DNA of 64,000 nucleotides from DATKRB01 sp963794215 (GCA_963794215.1 CAWCCQ010000007.1:124001-188000), one strand, 5' to 3'; counted from the first letter of the stretch, positions 1 to 8,480 are shown. Notes: generated from the sequence alone by a model not told the origin. Program-made: numbers and translations.

Positions 1-1
1 C

Positions 2-640
2 CCGGTGGTGCCTCTGGAGATCCTCGCCGATCCCGCTCGCCGGGCGGCGATCAGTGCCACGATGCTGCTTGGGGCGGTCGTCGTCGGCTACGTGTACTTC
101 ACCTCGCTCTACCTCCAAGAGGTCCTCGGATTCAGCCCCCTCGAAACAGGGCTCACGTTCATCCCCGCCACCTTGACGGTGATCGTGACCTCCACCCAGC
201 TCACGCGCCGGGTGCTCCCACATCTGGGCGTGCGCAAGATGTTGGTGACCGGACTGACCAGCGTGGCGATCGGGCAGATATGGCTGTCCACGATCTCGAG
301 CACCGGGTCCTACAAGCTCAATGTCCTCGGTGGGATCCTTCTCACAGCTTTCGGAATGGGCCTGACGTTCCCGACCGCGTCGGTCGCGATCACGGCAGGC
401 GTGGGGCCGGGTGAACGCGGGCTCGCCGGCGGCCTCTTCGTCACCTCCCAGCAGATTGGCCAGGCCATCGGTCTCGCCGCGCTGGCAACCGTCGCCGCCG
501 CCGTCACCAACGCCCACCATGGCTCGCTCGCCAGCGGCTATCGCTCGGCGTACCTCGTCGCCATCGGCTTCGCTGTACTCGCCGTCCTCATCGTTGCCAT
601 CCAGATGCGGGCACGTCGCTCGGCCAGCGGCACTGTGTAA
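2..640 (+). CDS. MFS drug/metabolite exporter, C-terminal part (cut by window edge)
   Basis: This is the C-terminal half of a major facilitator transporter; the reading frame is open to the left edge, so the true start lies outside the window. About six hydrophobic membrane segments are visible. The segment GVGPGERGLAGGLFVTSQQ followed by GQAIGLA is typical of the late helices of DHA2 (EmrB/QacA-type, 14-helix) proton-coupled exporters, where the family has a conserved A-G-G ... Q-Q-x-G-x-A-x-G pattern. It would sit in the cytoplasmic membrane and export drugs or a small metabolite. The next gene in the same direction is a remnant of a siderophore-interacting flavoprotein, so a role in siderophore export is possible but is only inference from proximity. 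No terminator is obvious after the TAA. Confidence 0.8.
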   Translation, partial: PVVPLEILADPARRAAISATMLLGAVVVGYVYFTSLYLQEVLGFSPLETGLTFIPATLTVIVTSTQLTRRVLPHLGVRKMLVTGLTSVAIGQIWLSTISSTGSYKLNVLGGILLTAFGMGLTFPTASVAITAGVGPGERGLAGGLFVTSQQIGQAIGLAALATVAAAVTNAHHGSLASGYRSAYLVAIGFAVLAVLIVAIQMRARRSASGTV

Positions 641-801
641 TGCAGACCGCTGGCACCCTCGAGCGTTGCCCGGTCCCGACCGCCGCTGCACCGCTCAGCA
701 CGCCGTGCATTTCGCCATCACCCCCGGATGGGCGTCCCCTGCCCCCAGGGCAAGAGCTCGGGCCAGACCCGCGCCCCGAACCCTGAGAAAGGAACCACTA
801 G

Positions 802-1550
802 ATGAGTGCATCTCGCAGTGGAGGAATTGACGCATCCAGACGCGGAGGCGCTGAGAGGAGCGGGCAGCGCCGACCCCCGCCGCGGCCGATCGAGGTCGTG
901 TCGGTGGAGCAGCTGACGCCCGGGCTCGTGTCTGTACGGCTCGGTGGCGCGCTCGTGAACTTCGAGCGTGTGCCTCCCACCACGCACCTCAAGGTCTACG
1001 TGCCGGACACAGACGGCAGGCCGGTAGCTCGCACGTACACCCCGCGTCGCTGCGACCGAGCAAGCGGGACCCTCGAGGTCGTCTTCGGTAATTCATGGCC
1101 CTGGTCCTGCGTCACAGTGGGCGGCGCAAGCCAAGCCGGGCGATCGCATGTCGGCGGTCCCGCGGGGAGGTGCGCCTTCGATCCGAACGCCACTCCCTGG
1201 TGGATCGCCGGGGACGAAAGCGCTCTTCCTGCGGTCGGCACCCTTCTCGAGGCTACCCAGCACGGCCTACGCCGAGGTCCACATGGAAGTCGAGGGCCCA
1301 GAGGACAAGATAACGCTCGAAAGCGCGCCTGGAGGCAAGATATTCTGGCACCACCGACGCCGGGCGCGAATCAGGTGCCGAACTCGATGACGCTGCTCGC
1401 ACTGCAGTCGTAGCGACGGGCACGCGAGTCTACGAGACCACCGCCGTGCGTCGCATCCGCGGACACCTGCTCGAGGATCGAGGTCTACCCCTCGAGTTGA
1501 CCGTCACGCGTGGGTACTGGCCCTCGGGTCTGGCCGATTACCACGACTAG
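802..1550 (+). pseudogene. Siderophore-interacting protein (FAD-binding ferric-siderophore reductase), frameshifted
   Basis: All the pieces of a siderophore-interacting protein (SIP/ViuB family) are present in order but spread over three frames. From about 802 to 1088 the flavin domain runs to the FAD-binding motif RTYTPRR. About 1091-1150 continues in another frame (IHGPGPASQWAAQAKPGDRM). About 1155-1250 returns to the first frame with GGPAGRCAFDP and the NAD(P)H-side motif WWIAGDESALPAVGTLLEA. About 1255-1345 shifts again (AEVHMEVEGPEDKITLES). The C terminus with RRIRGHLLEDRGLP and TRGYWPSGLADYHD, ending in TAG, lies in the third frame. At least four single-base shifts are needed to read it through. 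Intact members reduce ferric siderophores in the cytoplasm to release iron. Either the gene is decaying or the sequence has indel errors; the motifs themselves are well kept, which favours recent damage or errors. Confidence 0.75.
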
Positions 1551-1664
1551 AACCGTACCCTCCGATCTTCGCCTTTGCTACCTGAGCATCGGGCGCGGAG
1601 CCCGTGAACGTCACACGCTGATGGACCGGGTCGTGCTGAAGCTGGTGGAGTTCGATTCGATCGG

Positions 1665-2477
1665 TCATGGCTTCGCGGCATGTGCCGGCGCGGCCAGTTC
1701 ATCCGTTCGCATGTCCCACCAGTCCGGTGGCACGACGCGTAGCGCAATCGCCCAGGTTTCATCTTCGAGGCGAATCGCGATGCGAGTCATCGATAGAAGG
1801 TTGTCGACGAACCAGTCGTCTCGGTGGCTGCCTCCGGGGGACCGAAATCGGCTTCCCCTTCGTCTGCCGTAGGCCAGGAAGTACCACAGTCCGTGGATAC
1901 GTCCGATCATTTCGACGTGACGATCGAAGAGTTCGGAGAAACTGGTGGAGCCAGTCAAGACGGCTCCCCATCGACTGATGAGCTCGCGGGAGGTGGCAAG
2001 GGTTTGTTCGAGCGATTCCTGGAGCTCATCCCGCCGGAGCGGGTCAGTCAGGATCGTGTCAATCTTGCGCTTCAATACCGGCGCCCGCGCCGGCGAATCG
2101 AGAACCTCGATGACTTGGGAGGGGTCAGCCGTATCGTCGCTGCCGCTGTTTCCTTCGTCGATGACTCCAAGCAGCACACCCCACGCTCCGCGTGCGGCCT
2201 CGGCCAACTCTAAGAGCGCGTACTGGGCGAGCAACCGCCATCTGCGTTCAGACCGCCGGTTGAGGACGACCTCGATCACCGTGACTGATACCAAGACGAC
2301 GGTAAGAGAGGCGAGGATCGCCGTCGTCACAGGATGGCCGAGCCAGAAGTTACCTGCGTAGAAGTCTGAGGAAATCAACACGGCTATCAACGCAACTGCG
2401 CCGAGAGCGGCAATAGACGGGCGCCGTGGTGCCTTCGGCGGCTCGTTGCCGCCGCGCTCCCCACTCCTATTGGTCAA
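1665..2477 (-). CDS. Two-helix membrane protein of unknown function, coupled to TetR gene
   Basis: I do not recognise this protein. Two hydrophobic segments near the N terminus (IAALGAVALIAVLISSDF and, shortly after, TAILASLTVVLVSVTVIEVV) are followed by about 180 mostly soluble, helix-rich residues that start RRSERRWRLLAQYALLE. The likely topology is a membrane hairpin with a cytoplasmic domain. A TTG start overlapping the last codons of the upstream TetR gene by 11 bases is preferred: a longer reading frame exists upstream but would lie almost wholly inside the TetR gene. The overlap implies translational coupling and shared control by the regulator. The aromatic, charged C-terminal part (FLAYGRRRGSRFRSPGG, VVPPDWWDMR) has no motif I can assign to a family. 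Its 3' end is followed by a short non-coding gap towards the siderophore-protein remnant. Confidence 0.55.
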   Translation of the reverse strand: MTNRSGERGGNEPPKAPRRPSIAALGAVALIAVLISSDFYAGNFWLGHPVTTAILASLTVVLVSVTVIEVVLNRRSERRWRLLAQYALLELAEAARGAWGVLLGVIDEGNSGSDDTADPSQVIEVLDSPARAPVLKRKIDTILTDPLRRDELQESLEQTLATSRELISRWGAVLTGSTSFSELFDRHVEMIGRIHGLWYFLAYGRRRGSRFRSPGGSHRDDWFVDNLLSMTRIAIRLEDETWAIALRVVPPDWWDMRTDELAAPAHAAKP

Positions 2478-3027
2478 GGATCTGCCCAATCGCGCGGACG
2501 ACCATGTCTCGCCGGTCACGCCGATCAGATGGGAACAGCGCAGCGCGCTCGGGTATCTGGGTGTGCCAGACCATGGCCGTTGAGCGCGCCAGGCCGAGCA
2601 GTGCAACAGCGGGGTAGGTCCTGGTCACCCTCCCCTCCCGCTGGGCGGCTTCTACCCGCCGGACTTTGTCCTCGTTCGAGTCGAGGATGACTTCGAGCGG
2701 CGGCCCATCTGCTCGCTCTAGTTGGTACCAAAGGGTCAGTCGCAGCGTGTCTGGGGCGTCCTCGAACTTGTCGAACATGCGCCCGCCGTACTCGGCCAGG
2801 TCGTACGGATCGAAGTCCACCGAAGCGTGGAAATCGCGGATGCGGTCCTCGAACGCCGCGACGAACAGGGCGTCTTTGCTGCCGAAGTAGGCGTAGATGG
2901 CCTGTTTGTTGGCCTTGGCTGCGGAAGCGATCCGGTCGACCCGTGCGCCAGCGATGCCGTACGCGCTGAACTCCATGATTGCGGCCTCCAGCAGGCGCCG
3001 CCTCGTGTCCTGTGAGTCCCAGGGCAT
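2467..3027 (-). CDS. TetR-family transcriptional regulator
   Basis: The protein has 186 residues, the usual TetR size. The N-terminal helix-turn-helix is clear: RRRLLEAAIMEFSAYGIAGA then RVDRIASAAKANKQAIYAYF and GSKDALFVAAFE, matching the family pattern from helix 1 through the recognition helix to the YxxFxxKxxL signature. The rest is a ligand-binding and dimerisation domain similar in layout to TetR_C-type domains, including LRLTLWYQLERADG. It acts as a dimeric repressor released by a small hydrophobic ligand. A perfect 12-bp palindrome lies 15 bases upstream of its start and is the obvious operator, so autorepression is likely. It is co-transcribed with the two-helix membrane protein and runs divergently from the luciferase-like gene, which may also be controlled. 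The ligand cannot be deduced. Confidence 0.88.
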   Translation of the reverse strand: MPWDSQDTRRRLLEAAIMEFSAYGIAGARVDRIASAAKANKQAIYAYFGSKDALFVAAFEDRIRDFHASVDFDPYDLAEYGGRMFDKFEDAPDTLRLTLWYQLERADGPPLEVILDSNEDKVRRVEAAQREGRVTRTYPAVALLGLARSTAMVWHTQIPERAALFPSDRRDRRDMVVRAIGQILDQ

Positions 3028-3042
3028 GCCAGGACACTACAA

Positions 3043-3054
3043 CCAACCGGTTGG
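3043..3054. promoter_or_regulatory. Palindromic operator, probably for the adjacent TetR regulator
   Basis: The sequence ccaaccggttgg is a perfect 12-bp inverted repeat just upstream of the TetR start codon. This composition (CCAACC/GGTTGG) is typical of operators bound by TetR-family dimers in high-GC bacteria. It sits in the gap between the TetR gene and the divergent luciferase-like gene, so one bound dimer pair could block both. Binding itself is inference. Confidence 0.6.
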
Positions 3055-3200
3055 ATTGACAAGGAGCCTCCACCGTGCCGAGCTCAGCCTTCTGCTCGAG
3101 CGGCTGAGAAGCAGCGGGCGGGTGATCACCGACGGCACCTCCTGGCAGCGCCCCTAGCTCGTCTCCTTGGCGGCGCTCGGAAAGGAGATGGGCGGACTCG

Positions 3201-4091
3201 CTCTGGCTAACGTCGGGTATCGCACGGCGCCCCCCATTTCGTCTCGGGCTCGAGCTTCCCCCCATCGGGCTCTTTACCGAGCCCGATGGACCGGTCGCGA
3301 CGCTCGACGCGCTGCTTGTCGTGCTCGATGCCCTCGAGGGTCGGCTCGACGCCGTGTGGTGCGGAGTCGACGGAGCTGAGGGCGATCGGCACGCGGATGC
3401 CCTCACCATTGCCGCCGGCCTGGCCGGCGCGATCGGCGCGGCGTTCACCGGTGTGGTGGCCGACGTCGGTGTGGGCCGGCATCCCGCCGTGCTGGCTCGC
3501 GACCTGCTGACCCTCGACGCGTTGACCCACGGGCGGGCCGCCCTCGTCCTGTGTGATCGCGCTCGCCCGGGACCCGAAGGTGCCGCGGGTCGGCGGGTCG
3601 ACGGCGCGGGGGCGGCCAGCCTGGGGCTGGTCCGGCTGGCGGAGGCCGCGGCCATCTGCCGGTCGATGTTCGCGGGGTCCGCACGGCCCCTCAGGGGACA
3701 GCACTTCGCCATCGGGTCGGTCAACGAGCGCCTGCGGTCTGTGCACCCCGAGGGACCGCCCATCCTGGTCGACCCCGTCGGCGGCGCCGGTGACCCGACG
3801 ATCTGGAGCGACGTCGGCCGCGAGCTCGAAGGGCTCAGTCTCGTCCTCGGATCGGTCGACGCAATGATCGTGGGCGGAGGGCCCGCTGAGGTGGTCAGCG
3901 CCCGCCGAGCGCTCGACGCCGCAGCCGGCGAGATGGGGTTGGACCCGAGGCCGGCCCTTCTCTGGCGGGTGCCGTTGATCACCCCCCATCCGCTGCTGGC
4001 CGCGGCGGATGGGGTCATCCTGGTGGTCCCGGATCCCGGCCTGGCGTCGACCGAGGTGATGGTCGATCTCGTCGGGCAATGGAGTGTCTGA
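3201..4091 (+). CDS. Luciferase-like (LLM class) flavin oxidoreductase, 5' end unclear
   Basis: The C-terminal 256 residues from a GTG at 3321 form part of a luciferase-like monooxygenase barrel: LDALEGRLDAVWCGVDG, then VGRHPAVLARDLLTLDALTHGRAALVL, RLAEAAAICRSMF and the late strand VSARRALDAAAGEMGLDPRP. Family resemblance continues upstream in the same frame from about 3201 (PPFRLGLELPPIGLF, TEPDGPVATLDALL), which looks like the true first strand, but no ATG, GTG or TTG precedes it in frame. An ATG with a good AAGGAG ribosome site at 3188 lies one frame away, separated by a run of six C, so a frameshift at that run would give an intact start. Such enzymes use FMN or coenzyme F420 to oxidise small organic substrates. 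It is divergent from the TetR gene. The substrate is unknown. Confidence 0.6.
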   Translation, partial: LWLTSGIARRPPFRLGLELPPIGLFTEPDGPVATLDALLVVLDALEGRLDAVWCGVDGAEGDRHADALTIAAGLAGAIGAAFTGVVADVGVGRHPAVLARDLLTLDALTHGRAALVLCDRARPGPEGAAGRRVDGAGAASLGLVRLAEAAAICRSMFAGSARPLRGQHFAIGSVNERLRSVHPEGPPILVDPVGGAGDPTIWSDVGRELEGLSLVLGSVDAMIVGGGPAEVVSARRALDAAAGEMGLDPRPALLWRVPLITPHPLLAAADGVILVVPDPGLASTEVMVDLVGQWSV

Positions 4092-4178
4092 GGCCTGTCA
4101 CGTGGTCCGCTTGCACGGACGCCGCCGCCGGTCCCATGCTGGCCGTGACCACCCGGGCGCCAGGGACGAGGAGGAAGA

Positions 4179-5567
4179 GTGGGCACGACACGCATCGAGA
4201 CCGACAGCATGGGCGAGATAGAAGTGCCGGCCGAGCACTACTGGGGCGCTCAGACCGCCCGTTCACTGCACCACTTCGACATCGGTGACGACACGATGCC
4301 CAAGCCCCTCATTCGGGCGATCGGCGTTTTGAAGCAGGCGTCGGCGCTGGTGAACGCCGAGCTCGGAAAGATGGAGCCGGGCATCGCCGACCTCATCGCC
4401 ACGGCGGCCCACGAGGTGGCCGAGGGTCAGTTCGACGGCGAGTTCCCCCTACGCATCTGGCAGACCGGCAGCGGTACCCAGACCAACATGAACGCCAACG
4501 AGGTCATTGCCAACCGCGCCATCCAGCTCGCCGGGGGTGTGATGGGCTCCAAGTCGCCGGTACATCCCAACGACGACGTCAACATGTCCCAGTCGTCGAA
4601 CGACACCTTCCCGACAGCGATGCACATCGCAGCAGCAGAGCAGATCGTGCATCAACTGATCCCGACGGTGCGCGCGCTGCGCGACGCCTTGGCGGCCAAA
4701 GCCGAAGCGTACATGGGCGTCACAAAAATCGGCCGGACGCATCTGATGGACGCGGTGCCGCTCACCTTGGGCCAAGAACTCTCGGGCTACGTGTCCCAGC
4801 TCGATGCCGACCTGGTTCGCCTCGAGCAGGGCCTCGGCGGTCTCTACGAGCTGGCGGCCGGTGGCACGGCGGTCGGGACAGGCCTCAACACCCATCCTGA
4901 GTTCGGTGAGCGCGTCGCCGACGCCATCGCCACGTTGACCGGGCTGCCCTTCGTCACCGCCCCGAACAAGTTCGCCGCGTTGGCCGCGCACGACGCCTTG
5001 GTGGCTGCAAGTGGCGCGCTGCGGACCTTGGCGGTCTCCCTGACCAAGATTGCAGACGACCTGCGCTGGCTTGGGTCTGGGCCTCGGAGTGGCCTGGGTG
5101 AGCTCGTGCTACCGGCCAATGAGCCCGGGTCGTCGATCATGCCGGGCAAGGTCAACCCCACCCAGTGTGAGGCCATGATCATGGTGTGCATTCAGGTGAT
5201 GGGCAATGACGCTGCCATCGGGATCGCCGGTTCGCGAGGCAACCTCGAGCTCAACGTCTGCAAGCCGGTGATCATCCACAATTTCTTGCACTCGGTGCGG
5301 CTGCTGACCGACGCCTGTCGCGCCTTTCGCGAGTTCTGCGTCGAGGGTCTGGAGCCCGACTACCGTCAGATCGAGCTGCACCTACAGAACTCTCTCATGC
5401 TCGTCACCGCGCTCAACCCGATCATTGGCTACGACAAGTCGGCCGACGTGGCCAAGAAGGCCCACAAGGAGCGGACCACGTTGCGGGAGGCCGCGCTAGC
5501 GCTCGGGTTCCTGACCGCCGAGGAGTTCGACGCGGCGGTCAGACCAGAGGAGATGACCCATCCATGA
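4179..5567 (+). CDS. fumC: Class II fumarate hydratase
   Basis: The 462-residue protein is a full-length class II fumarase, which interconverts fumarate and L-malate in the cytoplasm as part of the TCA cycle, without an iron-sulfur cluster. Diagnostic features are the N-terminal EVPAEHYWGAQTARS, QTGSGTQTNMNANEVI, the substrate-binding SSNDTFPTAMHIAAAEQ, GRTHLMDAVPLTLGQE, and the fumarase/aspartase superfamily signature GSSIMPGKVNPTQCE beginning at residue 317. The GTG start is chosen because a strong GAGGAGGAA ribosome site precedes it by a few bases and the N terminus aligns with the family. The pterin dehydratase gene follows in the same direction after about 57 bases. The malic enzyme gene elsewhere in the window could consume its product. 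Confidence 0.97.
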   Translation: MGTTRIETDSMGEIEVPAEHYWGAQTARSLHHFDIGDDTMPKPLIRAIGVLKQASALVNAELGKMEPGIADLIATAAHEVAEGQFDGEFPLRIWQTGSGTQTNMNANEVIANRAIQLAGGVMGSKSPVHPNDDVNMSQSSNDTFPTAMHIAAAEQIVHQLIPTVRALRDALAAKAEAYMGVTKIGRTHLMDAVPLTLGQELSGYVSQLDADLVRLEQGLGGLYELAAGGTAVGTGLNTHPEFGERVADAIATLTGLPFVTAPNKFAALAAHDALVAASGALRTLAVSLTKIADDLRWLGSGPRSGLGELVLPANEPGSSIMPGKVNPTQCEAMIMVCIQVMGNDAAIGIAGSRGNLELNVCKPVIIHNFLHSVRLLTDACRAFREFCVEGLEPDYRQIELHLQNSLMLVTALNPIIGYDKSADVAKKAHKERTTLREAALALGFLTAEEFDAAVRPEEMTHP

Positions 5568-5624
5568 GTCCTCGGACGAAGCAGGCATCGGTGACGGGGT
5601 GTTGGTGAGCGCCGACCGAAGGGA

Positions 5625-5930
5625 GTGCCCGTGCCCGGGGTGCTGAGCGTCCACGCGGTGGACGAGGCGCTCGAGCAACGAGGGCTGCCTTGGGCGCGCG
5701 TGGAGAACGAGCTCGTGCGGGTCGTCGGACTCGCGGACTTCGCGACGGCGCTGGCCTTCGTCAACGCCGTGGGCTGGCTGGCCGAGGTAGCGAACCATCA
5801 CCCCGACGTCGACATCCGGTGGGGGACCGTGACCCTGCGGCTGACGACGCACTCGGCCGGCGGGCTCACCCAGCGCGACCTCGATCTGGCGGAGGCCATC
5901 GACAGGATTGTGCCTGATACGAGCTCGTGA
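5625..5930 (+). CDS. 4a-hydroxytetrahydrobiopterin dehydratase (pterin carbinolamine dehydratase)
   Basis: The 101-residue protein matches the PCD/DCoH/PhhB fold in size and motif. Family members dehydrate 4a-hydroxytetrahydrobiopterin to the quinonoid dihydropterin during recycling of the cofactor of aromatic amino acid hydroxylases. The active-site pair HHPDVDI is present, with the third histidine in TLRLTTHSAGGLTQRD, followed by the usual DLDLAEAID helix. The GTG start follows a GAAGGGAG ribosome site. No aromatic amino acid hydroxylase is visible nearby. In many actinobacteria the family is kept without a known hydroxylase, possibly for molybdopterin or folate-type cofactors, so the exact role here is open. 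Confidence 0.9.
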   Translation: MPVPGVLSVHAVDEALEQRGLPWARVENELVRVVGLADFATALAFVNAVGWLAEVANHHPDVDIRWGTVTLRLTTHSAGGLTQRDLDLAEAIDRIVPDTSS

Positions 5931-5957
5931 GCTAGGCGCGGCGAGAGCCGATGGCGC

Positions 5958-6620
5958 TCAGCCCACCGGCAGGTCCCACAGCGGAAACCACCGTGACAGG
6001 TCGCTCTCGACCGGGAGATCGGTGCCGAGTTGGGCCCGAACGCGCAGTTCGAGCTCGCTGTCGCGGTGCTCCTTGCCGTCGGGGGCGAAAGGGTAGAAGG
6101 TGCCCCGCTTGAAGAGGTACACGAGATAGAACGGCCGAACGTCGGTTCCGGCGTCGGGCCCCGGCTTGAATCCGAACACCGAGCAGAGCAACTGGGGGCC
6201 CCATCCGTTGTCGGTCAGCGTCGAGTTGACGAGGTGGACGCGGGTCACGAGGTTGTCGAGCATCGGGTCCTCGAGCAGGAGCCACCGGAACCCGTAGGCG
6301 TCTTCGGCCTGGCGCAGAGGTCCGGTCCCTGCCGCATCGAGGCTCGAGTCGGCAGCAGGTGGGCCCGGGGTGCTGGCCTCAGAACCGGCAGCTGCACCCG
6401 ACTCGTCGTCATCGGGGATGCCGAGCAGCTCGCCGATCTCACGCTGGACGTCCTGGGTCGACTGGCTCGCCGGGGGCTTCCAGCAGACTCCGGCCCTGCC
6501 GGTCCCCACGATGCCGCCGGCGCTCTGCAGGGTGATCGCAGCCGAAGGCAGGGCGAACAATGCGTCGAGGTTGGCTCGGACCGGTTTGGTCCGTCCGAGG
6601 ATCGTGTCGAGGAGTCCCAT
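5958..6620 (-). CDS. pspAB: PspA-associated protein PspAB
   Basis: This 220-residue protein begins MGLLDTILGRTKPVRANLDALFALP, a typical start of the PspAB family, and contains an acidic low-complexity linker (about residues 70-100, IPDDDESGAAAG then a proline/serine-rich stretch) before the conserved C-terminal part DAYGFRWLLLEDPMLDNLV, HLVNSTL, LLCSVFGF and RGTFYPFAP. PspAB is known mainly by its co-occurrence with PspA and HtpX in actinobacteria and archaea; its biochemical activity is not established. Here it is the third gene of a pspA-htpX-pspAB cluster, 46 bases downstream of htpX, which supports the call. A role in envelope stress through the PspA pathway is inferred from context. Confidence 0.85.
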   Translation of the reverse strand: MGLLDTILGRTKPVRANLDALFALPSAAITLQSAGGIVGTGRAGVCWKPPASQSTQDVQREIGELLGIPDDDESGAAAGSEASTPGPPAADSSLDAAGTGPLRQAEDAYGFRWLLLEDPMLDNLVTRVHLVNSTLTDNGWGPQLLCSVFGFKPGPDAGTDVRPFYLVYLFKRGTFYPFAPDGKEHRDSELELRVRAQLGTDLPVESDLSRWFPLWDLPVG

Positions 6621-6666
6621 CAGCGCCGTTCAGCCCCCGGAGGCAGACCCACGAGCTGCGGGCACG

Positions 6667-7611
6667 TCAGCGGGGCTGGCCGAGCTCTGCCTCGAGCTGG
6701 GCCAGCTGGGCGAGGCGCTGCTCGAGCGGCGGGTGCGTCGCGAAGAGGCTAGAAAGCGAGATGCCCTGCCCACCTTGGCCTCCGCGCTGGGCGATCGCCG
6801 GCGTGAAGAAGAACGCGTTGAAGGGCTCGGCCTTGCGCAGGTCACGCGTCGGGATGCGCGACATCTCGCCGGTCACCTTTACGAGCGCCGAGGCGAGCAC
6901 CGACGGACGACCGATGAGGATGGCCCCCGACCGGTCAGCGGCCAGCTCGCGGTAGCGCGAGAGGGCACGGGTCAGCAGGAAGCTGATCGCGTAGACCACG
7001 ATCGAGACCAGCATGATCACGCCCTCCATGGCGGCGAGCTGGGATCCGCTCTGGTTGTTGCGGTTCCCGCCGCCACCGAACAGCCCGGCGTAGAACATTG
7101 CCCTAGTGAGCAGTCCCGCGATGAGCCCGAGCCCGCTGGCGATCGTCATCACCGCGACGTCGCGGTGCGCCACGTGGGACAGCTCGTGCGCGAGGACCGC
7201 TTCCACTTCGGGCTCGTCGAGCCGGCGAAGGAGCCCGGTGGTGGCGCAGACGACCGCCGCCTTGGGGCTCCGGCCAGTGGCGAAGGCGTTTGGGACATCG
7301 GTGTCAGCGATCGCGACTCGCGGCTTGGGCATGTCGGCAAGGGCGCACAGGCGGTCGACCGCGCCGTGGAGCGCCGGGGCCTCCTCGGGGGTCACCAGCC
7401 GGCCGTGCATACCCCAGAGTGCAAGCTTGTCCGAGAACCAGTACTGGGCGAACAGCAGGCCGAAGGCAATTACCAAGATGAACGTCAGGGACAGCCCGAT
7501 GGCGAACAGGATCCCGATGAACGCGGCATAGAGCAGCACGAGCAACAAGCCAGTGATGAACATGCGGACGCTCAACCCGTGGTCCGGTGCGATGCGCGAG
7601 GAGCGGGTCAT
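6667..7611 (-). CDS. htpX: HtpX-family membrane zinc metalloprotease
   Basis: The 314-residue protein is a membrane-bound M48 peptidase. Two N-terminal hydrophobic helices (about residues 16-56) precede the conserved stretch GRLVTPEEAPALH and PNAFATGRSPKAAVV. The zinc-binding motif HELSH is at residues 142-146, and the third ligand is probably the glutamate in RYRELAADRSGA. Two more hydrophobic segments lie between them. HtpX degrades misfolded membrane proteins, with the active site facing the cytoplasm. Its ATG overlaps the pspA stop by four bases (ATGA), so the two are translationally coupled; pspAB follows. Length and motif order are normal for the family. Confidence 0.95.
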   Translation of the reverse strand: MTRSSRIAPDHGLSVRMFITGLLLVLLYAAFIGILFAIGLSLTFILVIAFGLLFAQYWFSDKLALWGMHGRLVTPEEAPALHGAVDRLCALADMPKPRVAIADTDVPNAFATGRSPKAAVVCATTGLLRRLDEPEVEAVLAHELSHVAHRDVAVMTIASGLGLIAGLLTRAMFYAGLFGGGGNRNNQSGSQLAAMEGVIMLVSIVVYAISFLLTRALSRYRELAADRSGAILIGRPSVLASALVKVTGEMSRIPTRDLRKAEPFNAFFFTPAIAQRGGQGGQGISLSSLFATHPPLEQRLAQLAQLEAELGQPR

Positions 7612-8480
7612 GAGAGAGCCTCGCCCGCACTCGGCTGGGGAGCGGCCTTGCTGTCACCCGGCCCGGACTTGGCGTCCCCGGTTGCCGCCGCGGACAACGG
7701 CTCCACGATCTCGGCGTCTGTTGCCTCGTCGGCGACGTCGGGCTCTCTCGCCGCCGGAGGAAGGGCCCCGCCCGGGCTCGTCGTGGCGATCTGGGCCCGG
7801 AGCGCGGCCAGTTCGGCGTCCACTTGAGAGCCGGCGGAGACCTTGTCCAGCTGGGCCTGGATGTCGTCGACCGGTGAGCTCAGGTCCGTGAGGGCGCCCG
7901 AGGCGATCAGCTCGTCCATGGCACCGGCCCGAGCCTGCATGCCCGCGATCTTGTCCTGGGCGCGCATCATGGCGCTGCCGGCATCGCCCATCGACTGCGA
8001 AATGCCCGAGACCGCCTCGCCGACCTTGGTTTGAGCCTCGGCCGCGGTGTAGCTGGCCTTCAGCGTCTCCTTCTTGGTCCGGAACTGTTCGATCTGGGAC
8101 TGGAGCCGCTGGGATGTGGCGACGAGCCGGTCCTCTTGCTCGGCGACCTGGCTGTGCTGGGTCTGCAGGTCGCTGAGCTGCTCGCCAAGCGCGGCGCGCC
8201 GCGACAGCGCCTCGCGGGCCAGGTCTTCGTTGCCCTGCGTGAGCGCGGCTTTGGCCTGGTCCTGGAGCTTGTCGGCCTGCTTTTGGAGCTGCCCCGCCTG
8301 CAGCTCGATGCGCTTGCGCGCCGTCGCCACGTCGGCCACGCTGCGGCGGACCTTCTGGAGGCTCTCGAGCTGCTTCTCGTAGGACAGATCGAGTGTCTCG
8401 CGGGGGTCCTCAGCCCGGTCGAGGACCTTGTTCGTCTTCGCCTGCAGGATGGCCGACATTCGCTTGAAGACTCCTGCCAA
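7608..8480 (-). CDS. pspA: PspA/IM30-family membrane stress protein
   Basis: The 290-residue protein is a PspA/IM30 (ESCRT-III superfamily) homologue. The N terminus MAGVFKRMSAILQAKTNKVL followed by DRAEDPRETLDLSYEKQL is the typical amphipathic helix and first core helix. Long coiled-coil helices cover about residues 25-220 (repeated Q/K/E/A-rich segments). The C-terminal 60 residues are acidic and alanine-rich and probably disordered. PspA binds stressed inner-leaflet membrane and maintains the proton motive force. The TTG start is preferred over an internal ATG seven codons later because it keeps the amphipathic helix and follows a GGAGGGC ribosome site. It heads the pspA-htpX-pspAB operon, with its promoter in the 100-base gap shared with the divergent mca gene. 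Confidence 0.92.
   Translation of the reverse strand: MAGVFKRMSAILQAKTNKVLDRAEDPRETLDLSYEKQLESLQKVRRSVADVATARKRIELQAGQLQKQADKLQDQAKAALTQGNEDLAREALSRRAALGEQLSDLQTQHSQVAEQEDRLVATSQRLQSQIEQFRTKKETLKASYTAAEAQTKVGEAVSGISQSMGDAGSAMMRAQDKIAGMQARAGAMDELIASGALTDLSSPVDDIQAQLDKVSAGSQVDAELAALRAQIATTSPGGALPPAAREPDVADEATDAEIVEPLSAAATGDAKSGPGDSKAAPQPSAGEALS

Noticed and set aside
1665..2606. Long minus-strand frame extending into the TetR gene
   Set aside because: The first part lies inside the TetR gene and has no domain-like sequence. A TTG start overlapping the TetR stop is more sensible.
2525..4210. 561-residue minus-strand frame over the TetR and LLM genes
   Set aside because: Its sequence is serine/proline/arginine-rich without motifs, a shadow of high-GC coding DNA in other frames.
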